Below are positions 17,959 through 26,853 of a DNA stretch of 64,000 nucleotides, piece after piece. Made by a program: the position numbers and the translations under genes. The DNA comes from Streptomyces sp. AP-93 (GTDB taxonomy: Bacteria; Actinomycetota; Actinomycetes; Streptomycetales; Streptomycetaceae), in NCBI RefSeq assembly GCF_022808175.1, contig NZ_JALGBX010000005.1, forward strand, positions 336,379 to 400,378, read 5' to 3'. How positions within the stretch are numbered: the stretch's first letter is position 1; the number at the start of each line of letters is the position of its first letter. The notes beneath the pieces are model-generated. The model was given only the letters and a program-made list of their open reading frames with translations, ran no database searches and had not been told where the DNA came from.

Positions 17959-19320
17959 ATGCACCACGTCAGACCCCCGGCGGCCCGGGCGGTCCTGCGG
18001 GCAGCCGTCGCGGCGGCTTGCGCGACCGCCGCGTTGCTGGCGGCGGGGCCCGTCCGCGCGGCCGACGCCCCGGCCGCGCCCCGGCTGGTGGTGGAGATTC
18101 CGGGACCGGAGCAGGGTGGTGACGCGGGATCGGGCCACGCCCGCGTCCCCGCACGGGCCGGCCAGTCGGCCGGTTCGTCGGGCGCCCGCCTCTCCGAGGC
18201 GGAGCGCGCGGCGGACGGCGATGTGGTCAAGCTCGTCGACAACGGCCCCACCGGCGACCGGCTGGACGTGGTCGTCATCGGCGACGGCTACATGGCGGCC
18301 GAGCTGGCGAAGTTCCACACCGACGCCCAGGCCAAGTGGGCCGAGGTGACGGCCGTGGAGCCGTACGCCACCTACCGGAACCTCTTCAACGTCTGGGCGG
18401 TCGACGCCGTCTCCCGTGAGTCGGGCGTCTCCGGCGACCCCGACCGGTCGGCCGTCCGCGACACGGCCCTCGGGTCGTACTTCTGGTGCGAGGAGATCGA
18501 GCGGCTCCTGTGCATAGACCAGCCCAAGGTGGACGCCTACGTGGCGAGGGCGCCGGAAGCCGATCTGGTCATCGTCCTGGCCAACAGCGCCAAGTACGGC
18601 GGCGCCGGCTACAACGAGCCCAGCGCCACCCTCGGCTACGAGGGCATCTCCACCGCCTCGGCGGACCACGCCAAGTCGGGCCAGGTCGCCATCCACGAGA
18701 CGGGCCACTCGCTCGGCAAGCTCGCCGACGAGTACTTCTACCCCGGGGTCCCGGACTACGAGAAGTACACCGGCCCCGAGCCCGCCGAGTCCAACACCTC
18801 CAAGCTGTCCGCCGACCGGATGGCCCGCCAGCGTGCCAAGTGGTACCGCTGGCTCGGGGAGCCCTCTCCGGACGGCGGCGCCGTCGGCGCGTACGAGGGC
18901 GGCGGCTACTTCGCCACCGGGATCCACCGCCCCACCGACAATTCGCTGATGCGTGTCCTGGGCAAACCCTTCAACCTCCCCGGCGTGGAGGCGATGATCG
19001 CCGGCTTCTACCAGCACGCGAAGGCCGTCACCCCGCTCACCCCGACGGACCGCACCCTGCGGACCGCGCACACCGCGAAGGCCGCCGTGCCCCGGCTCAC
19101 GGGCACCGACGGCCGTCAGCTCCTGGTCCGCTGGTACCTCGACGGCCGCGAGGTCAAGCGCCTGGCCGGCCGGACCGACGTCTCGGTCGCGGAGCTGCGC
19201 CTCCCCGACCTCCGCACCCACACCCTGTCCGTCACCGCGGAGGACCGGACCCCCTCGGTCCGCGACCCGGAGATCGCCCGCACGCTGCGCAGCACCGTCG
19301 ACTGGAACGTCCGCCGGTAG
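17959..19320 (+). CDS. Secreted M64-family metallopeptidase
   Basis: This 453-residue secreted protein has a signal peptide ending AAGPVRAADA (about residue 36). The catalytic region has VVVIGDGYMAAELAKFHTDA and the zinc motif HETGHSLGKLADEY (H246, E247, H250, with D257/E258 following), the M64 (IgA-peptidase) arrangement. The family contains the Clostridium ramosum IgA protease, but in soil actinomycetes the substrate is unknown. The start ATG 17959 has the strong ribosome site AGGAGG. It is divergent from the XRE-TPR regulator and ends at a hairpin. Confidence 0.9.
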   Translation: MHHVRPPAARAVLRAAVAAACATAALLAAGPVRAADAPAAPRLVVEIPGPEQGGDAGSGHARVPARAGQSAGSSGARLSEAERAADGDVVKLVDNGPTGDRLDVVVIGDGYMAAELAKFHTDAQAKWAEVTAVEPYATYRNLFNVWAVDAVSRESGVSGDPDRSAVRDTALGSYFWCEEIERLLCIDQPKVDAYVARAPEADLVIVLANSAKYGGAGYNEPSATLGYEGISTASADHAKSGQVAIHETGHSLGKLADEYFYPGVPDYEKYTGPEPAESNTSKLSADRMARQRAKWYRWLGEPSPDGGAVGAYEGGGYFATGIHRPTDNSLMRVLGKPFNLPGVEAMIAGFYQHAKAVTPLTPTDRTLRTAHTAKAAVPRLTGTDGRQLLVRWYLDGREVKRLAGRTDVSVAELRLPDLRTHTLSVTAEDRTPSVRDPEIARTLRSTVDWNVRR

Positions 19321-19360
19321 CCGGCGAACGGGCGGGCGGGCGCAGCACACACGACGGCGG

Positions 19361-19388
19361 CGGCGCGGGAGCCATCGCTCCCGCGCCG
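19361..19388. terminator. Bidirectional terminator between M64 peptidase and ABC-2 gene
   Basis: CGGCGCGGGAGC (19361-19372) and its complement (19377-19388) form a 12-bp GC-rich stem with a 4-nt loop between two convergent genes. Confidence 0.75.
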
Positions 19389-19415
19389 TCTCCGGTCGTC
19401 TCCGGTCCTCAGCCC

Positions 19416-20972
19416 CTAGGCCCGCTCGCCCACGGGTACGGCGGCCGGAGCGCCGGCCCGCTCACCGCTCCGCGGCAGGCGGCGCAGCGCAAGGGCCATG
19501 GCGGCGACCGCGTACGCGCACAGCACCGCGACCCCGGCCCACCAGGGCAGCGGGAAGTACCCGGCGGAAGGCGCGTAGTGGGCGGTGACCTGCGGATACT
19601 CCACCAGGGTCTGCTGGACGGCGAAACCGGCGGCCGGAGTCACCCGGAGCAGCCATTGCGCGAGACCGTCGCTCAGCAGGGGGACGGTGCTCACGGCGTA
19701 CGGGACCACGACGGCCGAGACGGCGACGAGCACCGCGGGCCAGCGGCGCTTGAACAGCGCACCGAGGGCAAGGGCGAGCACGGCCGTGAGGGCGAGCGCC
19801 GCGGCGACACCGACGACCACCCGCGCTCCGGTCAGCGGGGAAAGCCCCACGACGGGAACCCCGTTGGACTTCAGGACCGCGACGCCGACCGGCACCACGA
19901 TGCCCACGGCGAGCAGCCCGGTCACGAACGTCACGGCCCCCACGACGACGGCCCTCGCCCCGAGCACCGCACGGGTGAGCGGTGCGCCGTCCAGCGGCCG
20001 CCGGCTGCCCGACCCGCCACCGGCGAACCGCACCGCCACCACGAGCACGATGAGCAGGGCGAGGCTCAGACCGGTCAGCATCCCCTCCACGGGGCGGCCG
20101 CCCGTGGTGGCCGCAGGCCCGATGTCACCGACTCCGGTGACGGTGATCGTGCCGCCTTCCTCCACCGCGCCGGACGCCTTGTGCCGCTTCTCCCAGTCGG
20201 TGTTGTTCATCTCGCCGATCGTCTCGGCCCGCCAGCTCCCGCCGGCGGCGGCGCCCTCCAGGCCGATGTGGTCGAAGGAACCGGCGGCCTGGGTGAAGCG
20301 CACCTGCTCCGTGGAGCCGCCGAGGCCGACCGGACGCAGGGTCAGGTCTCCGGGAGAGGTGGCGAACATCCCGACCTGCGCGGTCTCGGACAGCCCGGCG
20401 AGCTTCACCGCGGCCACCTTCACCCACCGCTCGCCGTCGGAGGACTCGTAGCCCGTCACGGTGTCGCCCGCCCGGGTCAGCCGCAGCCACCGCGGCGACC
20501 CGGCCGAGACCGCGGCGCCGTTGACGGAGCTCCCGGCGATGTCGTGACCGTAGTCGTACTGCATCCGCACGCCGTGCTCACCGGTGACCATCAGGGCCGC
20601 GTACGAGGATCCCCGGCCGACGCCGTCCTTGACGATGATCCCGGCCTTCGCCCACGGCACCAGGCCCGGGACGATCTGGTCGTGGTGCGGCGGCGGATAG
20701 GTGATCGTGCCCGTCATGGACGTCATCCGGACCGTGATGCTGCCCTCGCGCCCCAGATCCCGGTGCATGAAGGCGAACTGGTCACTGACCGCGGTGCCGT
20801 CCGGACCGGTGGGGTCGGCCGGGCAGGTGCCGGCGCATGACGCGTGGTTGCCGAAGGCGTAGAGTAGACCGAGGGCGAGGACCATCAGGGCCGCCGTGAC
20901 CAGGGCGATCAGCCGGGCCGGACGCAGGAAGCGGGTGCACTCCTGTCGGAGGAGTTCGTTGTGTGTGAGCAT
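19416..20972 (-). CDS. ABC-2-type membrane protein with large extracellular domain
   Basis: This 518-residue membrane protein has one N-terminal membrane segment (LIALVTAALMVLALGLLYAF, about 24-43), an outside domain of about 240 residues, and five or six C-terminal membrane segments from about residue 295. The outside domain (SWRAETIGEMNNTDW, DGERWVKVAAVKLAGL, VGMFATSPGD) resembles the DUF1349/concanavalin-like fold. The C-terminal part looks like an ABC-2 permease. No ATPase gene is beside it. It is divergent from a kinase-regulator pair, with 111 bp between the starts, so that pair may control it. The role (envelope stress or peptide sensing) is inference. Confidence 0.75.
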   Translation of the reverse strand: MLTHNELLRQECTRFLRPARLIALVTAALMVLALGLLYAFGNHASCAGTCPADPTGPDGTAVSDQFAFMHRDLGREGSITVRMTSMTGTITYPPPHHDQIVPGLVPWAKAGIIVKDGVGRGSSYAALMVTGEHGVRMQYDYGHDIAGSSVNGAAVSAGSPRWLRLTRAGDTVTGYESSDGERWVKVAAVKLAGLSETAQVGMFATSPGDLTLRPVGLGGSTEQVRFTQAAGSFDHIGLEGAAAGGSWRAETIGEMNNTDWEKRHKASGAVEEGGTITVTGVGDIGPAATTGGRPVEGMLTGLSLALLIVLVVAVRFAGGGSGSRRPLDGAPLTRAVLGARAVVVGAVTFVTGLLAVGIVVPVGVAVLKSNGVPVVGLSPLTGARVVVGVAAALALTAVLALALGALFKRRWPAVLVAVSAVVVPYAVSTVPLLSDGLAQWLLRVTPAAGFAVQQTLVEYPQVTAHYAPSAGYFPLPWWAGVAVLCAYAVAAMALALRRLPRSGERAGAPAAVPVGERA

Positions 20973-21083
20973 GCTCCGGTTCTACGCAGCCGCCCGTAAC
21001 GGGGTCCGAACCGTCGCTGTCATGACGCTGTTAGGTGCCGCGGGGCATGCTGGACCCCATCGGACGGGACGGGGAGAGAAGCC

Positions 21084-22295
21084 ATGGTCGGACTGCGGAG
21101 CAGGACCGTCGGACGGCGGTTCGCGATTCTCTACGCCACGGTGTTCCTGCTGTCCGGAATCGGACTGATCGCCCTGATCTACCTGTTCTCCCGCTCCGAC
21201 ATGACGCGGTCCGCTCCCGGACAGCCGCCGCCGGGCGAGCCGGCCACGGGGGTCGCACAGCACGTCCTCGACCTCGAACGACAGCTCGCGGAGGTGCACG
21301 CACAGCAGTCCAGGCAGCTCCTGTTCGGCTCGCTGATCGCGATCGTGGTGATGGCGGCCGTCTCGCTCCTGCTCGGCCGGATCCTCGCCGGGCACGTCCT
21401 GCGCCCGCTGCGCCTGATCACCGCGGCCACCCGGCGGATCTCCGCCGAGAACCTGGACCAGCGGCTCGCCGTGGCCGGGCCCGACGACGAGGTCAAGGAG
21501 CTCGCGGACACGGTGGACGGCCTCCTGGCACGCCTCGAGGCCTCGTTCGCGGCGCAACGACGCTTCGTGGCCAACGCCTCGCACGAACTGCGCACCCCGC
21601 TGACGACGATCCGGGCCTCGCTCGACGTGGCCGTGGCCAAACCGCAGCCCGCGGCGCAGACCGTCGCGCTCGCCGGTCGGGTGCGCACCGAACTGGACCG
21701 GGTGGACCGCCTGCTGGAAGGCTTCCTCGTGCTCGCCCGGGCACAGCACGGCGTCCTCCCCGACCGGGTCCCCGTATCGCTCGCCGAGCTGGCGGGGGAG
21801 GCACTGGCCGCCCGGGCCGGCGCCGTCGCCGAGAAGGACCTGACGGTCGAGGACGAGCTGACGTCGAAGGCGTGGACGCGGGGCAGCCCGGCGCTGCTGT
21901 CCCGGCTGGTGCAGAACGTGATCGACAACGCGATCGTGCACAACCAGGAGGGCGGCTGGATCCGCATCGCCACGCAGGACGACGCCGGCGCGGACGACGC
22001 ACCCCGGGCCCGTCTCGTCGTCGAGACCGGCGGGAGCGTCCTGGACCAGGACCAAGTGGACCGGCTGACGCAGCCGTTCGAGCGGCTCGGCACCGACCGG
22101 ACCGGATCGCAGGAGAGTTCCGGACTGGGTCTGTCGATCGTCGCCGCGATCGTCTCCGCGCACGGCGGCAGCCTCGACCTCCGCGTCCGGGCGGAGGGCG
22201 GACTGAAGGTGACGGCCGCGATGCCGTCGGCGAACGCCTTCGACGGTCCGCATGGGCCGCATGGGCCGCACGGTCCGCACGGGGGGACGGCATGA
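21084..22295 (+). CDS. Sensor histidine kinase
   Basis: This 403-residue membrane kinase has segments at IGLIALIYLFSR region (about 10-35) and LFGSLIAIVVMAAVSLLLG (about 80-98) flanking a short outside loop of about 45 residues. HAMP follows (LRPLRLITAATRRISAENL), then HisKA with the phospho-acceptor in NASHELRTPL (H167) and an ATPase domain with NVIDNAIVHN and SSGLGLSIVAAI. The D/G1 box seems altered (VVETGGSVLDQ in place of the usual DNGPGI), which may weaken ATP binding. The C-terminus has a short GPHG repeat. The gene overlaps the downstream regulator by ATGA, so the two are coupled. Confidence 0.9.
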   Translation: MVGLRSRTVGRRFAILYATVFLLSGIGLIALIYLFSRSDMTRSAPGQPPPGEPATGVAQHVLDLERQLAEVHAQQSRQLLFGSLIAIVVMAAVSLLLGRILAGHVLRPLRLITAATRRISAENLDQRLAVAGPDDEVKELADTVDGLLARLEASFAAQRRFVANASHELRTPLTTIRASLDVAVAKPQPAAQTVALAGRVRTELDRVDRLLEGFLVLARAQHGVLPDRVPVSLAELAGEALAARAGAVAEKDLTVEDELTSKAWTRGSPALLSRLVQNVIDNAIVHNQEGGWIRIATQDDAGADDAPRARLVVETGGSVLDQDQVDRLTQPFERLGTDRTGSQESSGLGLSIVAAIVSAHGGSLDLRVRAEGGLKVTAAMPSANAFDGPHGPHGPHGPHGGTA

Positions 22296-22963
22296 GGATC
22301 CTGGTCGTCGAGGACGCGCGCTCGCTCGCGGAGGTCGTCGCCGAAGGACTGCGCGACCAGGGAATGGCCGTCGACCTCGCCTACGACGGGCTGGCCGCCG
22401 CCGCCAAGCTCGACGTCAACGCGTACGACGTGGTGGTCCTCGACCGGGACCTGCCCGGCATCCACGGCGACACGCTCTGCCGGATGATCACGGAGCGGGA
22501 CGACCGCGCGATGGTCCTGATGCTGACCGCGGCCGGATCGCCCGGCGACCGGGTCAGCGGCCTCACCCTGGGCGCCGACGACTACCTCGCCAAACCCTTC
22601 CACTTCCCCGAACTGATCCTGCGCATCCGCTCCCTGGCCCGCCGCAGGCCCGCCGCCCGGCCCCGTACGCTGCGCGCTGCCGGAATCGAACTCGACCCGG
22701 TGCACCGCACCGCCCTGCGGGAAGGCGCCCGCCTGGAGCTCTCCGTCAAGGAGTTCGCCGTCCTGGAGGCCCTCCTCCGGGCCAGCCCGGGCTTCCTGAG
22801 CGCCGAGGCCCTGCTCGAACAGGTCTGGGACGAGAACGCAGACCCGTTCACCAACACGGTCGCGGTCACCATGGGCCGCCTGCGCCGCAAACTGGGCACC
22901 CCGCAGGTCATCACGACAACCCCCGGCGTGGGCTACCGCATCGCGGACCCCGCCTCAGGCTGA
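22292..22963 (+). CDS. OmpR/PhoB-family response regulator
   Basis: This 223-residue regulator has a receiver domain with acidic pair VVED, phospho-acceptor D51 in VVVLDRDLPG, and Lys in LAKPF. A winged-helix DNA-binding domain follows (ELSVKEFAVLEALLRASPGF, TTPGVGYRI). It starts inside the stop of the kinase gene (ATGA). The pair has kinase-first order and is divergent from the ABC-2-type gene, its likely target. Confidence 0.93.
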   Translation: MRILVVEDARSLAEVVAEGLRDQGMAVDLAYDGLAAAAKLDVNAYDVVVLDRDLPGIHGDTLCRMITERDDRAMVLMLTAAGSPGDRVSGLTLGADDYLAKPFHFPELILRIRSLARRRPAARPRTLRAAGIELDPVHRTALREGARLELSVKEFAVLEALLRASPGFLSAEALLEQVWDENADPFTNTVAVTMGRLRRKLGTPQVITTTPGVGYRIADPASG

Positions 22964-22984
22964 CCCTCTCCGGAAGCGGACGGC

Positions 22985-23593
22985 CTAGAGGGGGGTCAGC
23001 TCCCCGAGCCCCAGCGTGCGCAGGGTGTGGTTCGCCATCCGCAGGTGACCGACCGCGTTGGGGTGGGCGGCGTCGTCGAGCCAGGAGATCGGGTCCGAGG
23101 CGCCGTGGTGCTCCAGCCAGTGGGCCTCGTGGTCCACGAGCAGGGCTCCGGTGTCCTTGGCGATCTCCCGCACGGCCCGGCAGTACGCGGGCAGGGCCGC
23201 GCGCCGCTCCCGGCCCGCGAGGCCGACCAGAGCCGGCGTGTGCAGCACCACCTGCGTCCGCGGGTCCACTCCGGCGATGATCCGGTGCATTGCCTCGTGG
23301 AACCGGGGCAGTCCCTCCTCGCCGTCGAGGCAGTCGTTGGTGCCGAGGGACACGGACAGCACATCGGGATCGAACCGGCCGATGAGGTGGTCGTGGGCCG
23401 CGAGGACGTCGGCCGCGCCCCATCCGGAGACTCCGGTGTTGACCACGACGTCGGTGAGCCGGTCCAGCTGCCACCGGACCCGCTCGTGCACGTGCTCGAC
23501 CCAGCCTCGGGCCCCGTGCGTGTGCAGCACGGACTGGGTGATGCTGTCCCCGGTCGCCACCCAGGTCATGGGGCTCTCCGTCAGCCGGATCAT
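22985..23593 (-). CDS. SGNH/GDSL-family hydrolase
   Basis: This 202-residue cytoplasmic hydrolase has the SGNH blocks: nucleophile in VATGDSITQS (block I), Gly in NTGVSGWGA (block II), Asn in SVSLGTNDCL (block III) and the Asp-x-x-His in WLDDAAHPNAVGH (block V). It would hydrolyse an ester or acetyl group. The start ATG 23593 is preferred because GGAAGGGA lies just upstream; longer in-frame versions add an Arg/Pro-rich tail that looks non-coding. It has no signal peptide. Substrate unknown. Confidence 0.87.
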   Translation of the reverse strand: MIRLTESPMTWVATGDSITQSVLHTHGARGWVEHVHERVRWQLDRLTDVVVNTGVSGWGAADVLAAHDHLIGRFDPDVLSVSLGTNDCLDGEEGLPRFHEAMHRIIAGVDPRTQVVLHTPALVGLAGRERRAALPAYCRAVREIAKDTGALLVDHEAHWLEHHGASDPISWLDDAAHPNAVGHLRMANHTLRTLGLGELTPL

Positions 23594-23814
23594 CGGTGTG
23601 TCCCTTCCACGTCCGGTCGCCGCGCGTCTCCGTCGACCGCGGCGCCCCGTCGACAGGCCATGGTGGTGCCCGCCCAAGATCATCCGTACCATGCCCGGCC
23701 GCTGCGGCGCTGCCCGGGCCGGCCGCTCCGTATGCCGCCGACGGGACCGCGACGACCGCGACGACCGGGACGGATAATGGCACGGCACGTACCGAGCGGA
23801 GAGTTGAAGAAGCG

Positions 23815-24207
23815 ATGACGCTGAAAGAAGGCCGGCGGGTGAGGCTGGCGGCGGACACCCGGCTGACCGACTGGGTCGCGATGACACAGGGTCCTTCGGC
23901 GGAGGCCGGTGCCGTCGTCGCGTCGCTGTCCCTGGCGGCGGGTACCGAGGGCACCGTGGTGCGGGTGGTCGAGCACGACCTGCAGACTCCGGAGTCCCGC
24001 GAGTACGAGCGGCTCACGTCGCTCCTCGACGCCTTCGGCGCGAGTATGCCGACGGAGAGCAAGAAGCAGCTGGAGGAGAAGGTCGCCGGCCTGGAGCCCG
24101 CGTGGACCGCCTACCGGGCGGAGCCGCTCCGGGTGACCGTCCGGGTGCGCTTCGACAACGGATTCATCCTCGACGACGCACGCGAAGACGTCTTCGACCC
24201 CGCCTGA
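23815..24207 (+). CDS. Conserved hypothetical protein, 130 aa
   Basis: I do not recognise this protein. It is a soluble 130-residue protein of balanced composition with no membrane segment. It starts MTLKEGRRVRLAADTRLTDW, contains a GTEGTVVRVVEHDLQTPES stretch that could be a small beta-barrel, and a helical part LLDAFGASMPTESKKQLEEK. Codon third positions are GC-rich in this frame. It is divergent from the SGNH hydrolase and converges with the racemase gene, 6 bp away. Confidence 0.65.
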   Translation: MTLKEGRRVRLAADTRLTDWVAMTQGPSAEAGAVVASLSLAAGTEGTVVRVVEHDLQTPESREYERLTSLLDAFGASMPTESKKQLEEKVAGLEPAWTAYRAEPLRVTVRVRFDNGFILDDAREDVFDPA

Positions 24208-24213
24208 CGGGCT

Positions 24214-24906
24214 CTACGGGGCCAGGGCCGCGTCCACCGCCGCCTCAGCGTGCAGGCGGGCGGTGGGGAAGAGCGGTACGGGGCTGTCCGTGGGGCCGAT
24301 GAGGAGCTCGATCTCCGTGCACCCCAGGACGACTCCCTCGGCGCCCCCGGCGACGAGGTCCTCGACGACCCGGCGGTACGCCGCACGCGATTCCTCGCGG
24401 ACGATGCCGAGGCAGAGCTCCTCGTAGATCACCCGGTGTACGAGCGCACGCCCCTCGGGATCCGGGACGCGGACGTCGAGCCCGCCCGCGGCCAGGCGGC
24501 CCCGGTAGAAGTCCTGTTCCATCGTGAACGCGGTGCCCAGGAGCCCCACCCGGCGCAGTCCGGCGCCGCGGACGGCGGCTGCCGTGGTGTCCGCGAGGTG
24601 CAGCAGCGGGACGGAGACGGCCGCCTCGACCGACCCCGCGACCTTGTGCATGGTGTTGGTGCAGATCAGCAGCAGCTCCGCACCCGCCGCTTCCAGCGAC
24701 CGTGCGGCATCGGCCAGTACCTCGCCGGCTTCCTCCCAGCGGCCCTGGACCTGCAACCGCTCGATCTCCGCGAAGTCCACGGAATAGAGCACGCAGCGGG
24801 CGGAGTGGAGCCCGCCGAGGCGCTCGCGGGTCCGCTCGTTGAGGATCCGGTAGTACTCCGCCGTCGACTCCCAGCTCATACCGCCGATCAACCCGATCGT
24901 CTTCAT
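24214..24906 (-). CDS. Aspartate/glutamate racemase-family protein
   Basis: This 230-residue racemase-family protein uses two cysteines for cofactor-independent proton transfer: C82 in LICTNTMHKVA and C196 in GVVLGCTEIELL. The N-terminus KTIGLIGGMSWESTAEYYRI is typical of the YgeA/aspartate racemase branch. It would supply D-amino acids such as D-Asp or other broad-range D-residues. Both catalytic Cys are present, so it should be active. It stands alone. Confidence 0.92.
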   Translation of the reverse strand: MKTIGLIGGMSWESTAEYYRILNERTRERLGGLHSARCVLYSVDFAEIERLQVQGRWEEAGEVLADAARSLEAAGAELLLICTNTMHKVAGSVEAAVSVPLLHLADTTAAAVRGAGLRRVGLLGTAFTMEQDFYRGRLAAGGLDVRVPDPEGRALVHRVIYEELCLGIVREESRAAYRRVVEDLVAGGAEGVVLGCTEIELLIGPTDSPVPLFPTARLHAEAAVDAALAP

Positions 24907-25035
24907 GCGTCAAGCATAAGGGGAAGTTAGTTGTGGCCACTCGTGCATAAGTCTGCCTTTGGGTTTACGAAGGTCGGGTCTCCAGTGCGTCGAGAACCCC
25001 GTGCGCCGGGGGTCGGCGAGATCGGTCACCCGTGC

Positions 25036-26586
25036 TCAGCCGCGGTGGATCCGGTCGATGCCGTACCACTTCGACACACAGGAGGCGACCCAGTCCCGCT
25101 CGTAGGACCGGGTGAAGAAGGGCTCGGCGAGACTGCCGATGTACAGGGGCTGGTAGGCCACGTCCGTCGCACCCCGCCTGGCCTCGGCCTGGATGCGTGC
25201 GTTCTGCGCGTCCCACGCCACCGAGCGGGCGACCGTGGTGGTCGTGAGCCGCTGGAGCTCCGGGACCAGGACGGCCAGCGAAGCCAGCGTGAGGCAGCCC
25301 GCCGCCACGGCGCCGGCCAGGAGCGCCGGGCCGGCGCTCGGGTGCTCGCGGAGCCGCCGCCCGCCCCACGCGCCCAGCAGGGCGCCGTAGCCGCAGAGCG
25401 CCAGTTCCATCGGCACCAGGTAGCTCGTCCAGGTACGTGCGTACGTCCATCCGGTCGGCCCGTAGCCGCTGCGCAGGCCCACCACCACCGCGAGCGAGCC
25501 CAGGAGCACCGCCAGCACCGGGAGCAGCAGGACGGCGATCAGCGTGCCGCGCGGTACGGTCCGGCGCGGCTCCCGCTCCTCGGACACGGGCCCGCCCCGG
25601 CGGGCCCTCCCCAGGACCATCGCCAGCCCCAGCAGCACGCCGACGGCCGCGGCTCCGAGGTAGGCCGGACGGCCGGTGATGGAGTCCCACATGCGCAGCC
25701 AGTCCTCGAAGACGGCCCGGAGTCCGGTCCCGGACAGCAGGGACTCCTTGGCCGGCTGCTGCGCCCGGCGCCACCGGGCGCCGGGGGAGGTGTAGAGCAC
25801 GATCAGGCCGGTGACCAGGCCGACGCACCAGACGAGGCACCAGGTGAAGGGACGCCAGTTCTGCGCCGCTCCGAGGCGGGGCAGGCAGATCAGCCCGACC
25901 AGCCCCGCGAGGATTCCGCTCACGAGCGCGAACGGCTCGCTCAGGGTGCCGATGGCGAAGGCGATGAGGAACGCGGCGACCATGCCGGTCACCCGGACGG
26001 CGGTACGGGGATGGGAGGCGGTCCGCAGGGCCAGCAGGAGCGCCCACACGCCGATGACGCTGGGAACGGTGTGCGAGATCGTGGCGGGGGCCCACAGCAG
26101 GGCCTGATAGCTGCGGGGGCCCGTGAAGTAGACCAGTGCCTGGATCACCAGGGCGCAAGCGATCAGGACGGGCAGCCGCGGCCTGCCACCGAGGAACCGG
26201 ACGAATTCGCGGCCCAGCAGCACGAGTCCCACGGTGAACGAGACGGCTATGACGGTGGGCAGGACCTTGGCCCCGACCAGTCCGTCGCCGTAGACGATCC
26301 CGCTCAGGAAGGCGTTGGTGATCCTGCCGTTCTGCGTCATGTAGAAGTCGGAGGTGATGCCGAAGACCCCCATGTCGCGCGACTTCCACGCGGCGCACCA
26401 GTCGTCGGACGTGGGCCGCACGTAGAGGCCGAGGAAGCATCCGACGGCGACCAGCGCACCGGCCGCCGCGGCCGCCGCGGCCCCGGTGGCCGCGAAGACT
26501 CCGCGCCCGAGCGGACGGCGCCGGCCGCCGGCGTCGTCCCTCACCTTCTCCTTCTCGGTCTCGCCCTGGCACTCGACTGTGCTCAT
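25036..26586 (-). CDS. DUF6056-like polytopic membrane protein
   Basis: This 516-residue integral membrane protein has about 10-11 hydrophobic segments. An outside loop after the first segment carries RPTSDDWCAAWKSRDMG and TQNGRITNAFLSGI, the DDW and GR pattern of DUF6056-like proteins. These resemble lipid-linked-sugar glycosyltransferases of the GT-C class, in which acidic residues in the first loop are catalytic. The substrate is not known. It is divergent from a secreted GH15-like enzyme, with a 267-bp gap. AAGGA lies 8 nt before ATG 26586. Confidence 0.78.
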   Translation of the reverse strand: MSTVECQGETEKEKVRDDAGGRRRPLGRGVFAATGAAAAAAAGALVAVGCFLGLYVRPTSDDWCAAWKSRDMGVFGITSDFYMTQNGRITNAFLSGIVYGDGLVGAKVLPTVIAVSFTVGLVLLGREFVRFLGGRPRLPVLIACALVIQALVYFTGPRSYQALLWAPATISHTVPSVIGVWALLLALRTASHPRTAVRVTGMVAAFLIAFAIGTLSEPFALVSGILAGLVGLICLPRLGAAQNWRPFTWCLVWCVGLVTGLIVLYTSPGARWRRAQQPAKESLLSGTGLRAVFEDWLRMWDSITGRPAYLGAAAVGVLLGLAMVLGRARRGGPVSEEREPRRTVPRGTLIAVLLLPVLAVLLGSLAVVVGLRSGYGPTGWTYARTWTSYLVPMELALCGYGALLGAWGGRRLREHPSAGPALLAGAVAAGCLTLASLAVLVPELQRLTTTTVARSVAWDAQNARIQAEARRGATDVAYQPLYIGSLAEPFFTRSYERDWVASCVSKWYGIDRIHRG

Positions 26587-26853
26587 GTATCAGTCCTTCT
26601 CGGCGGCATCCGGCCGGGGGAGGCGGCCGACGCGCCCGCCGCCCGCGGTGACCGTGGGGCCTGCGGAAACCCATGATGTGCACGGTCCGCGGCCCCCGGC
26701 ATCCCGGGTGCGCCGGGACGGGTACGGGGCCACGGGGCCCCTCCGCACTCCCGGGTCACCCGCGCGGCGGGCCTGCCGTGGCGGCCTGCGCAGGACTCTC
26801 CCAGGATGGGGAAGCGGGGTCCGCACGCACGCGGGCCGGCGGAGGGAGCGGCG

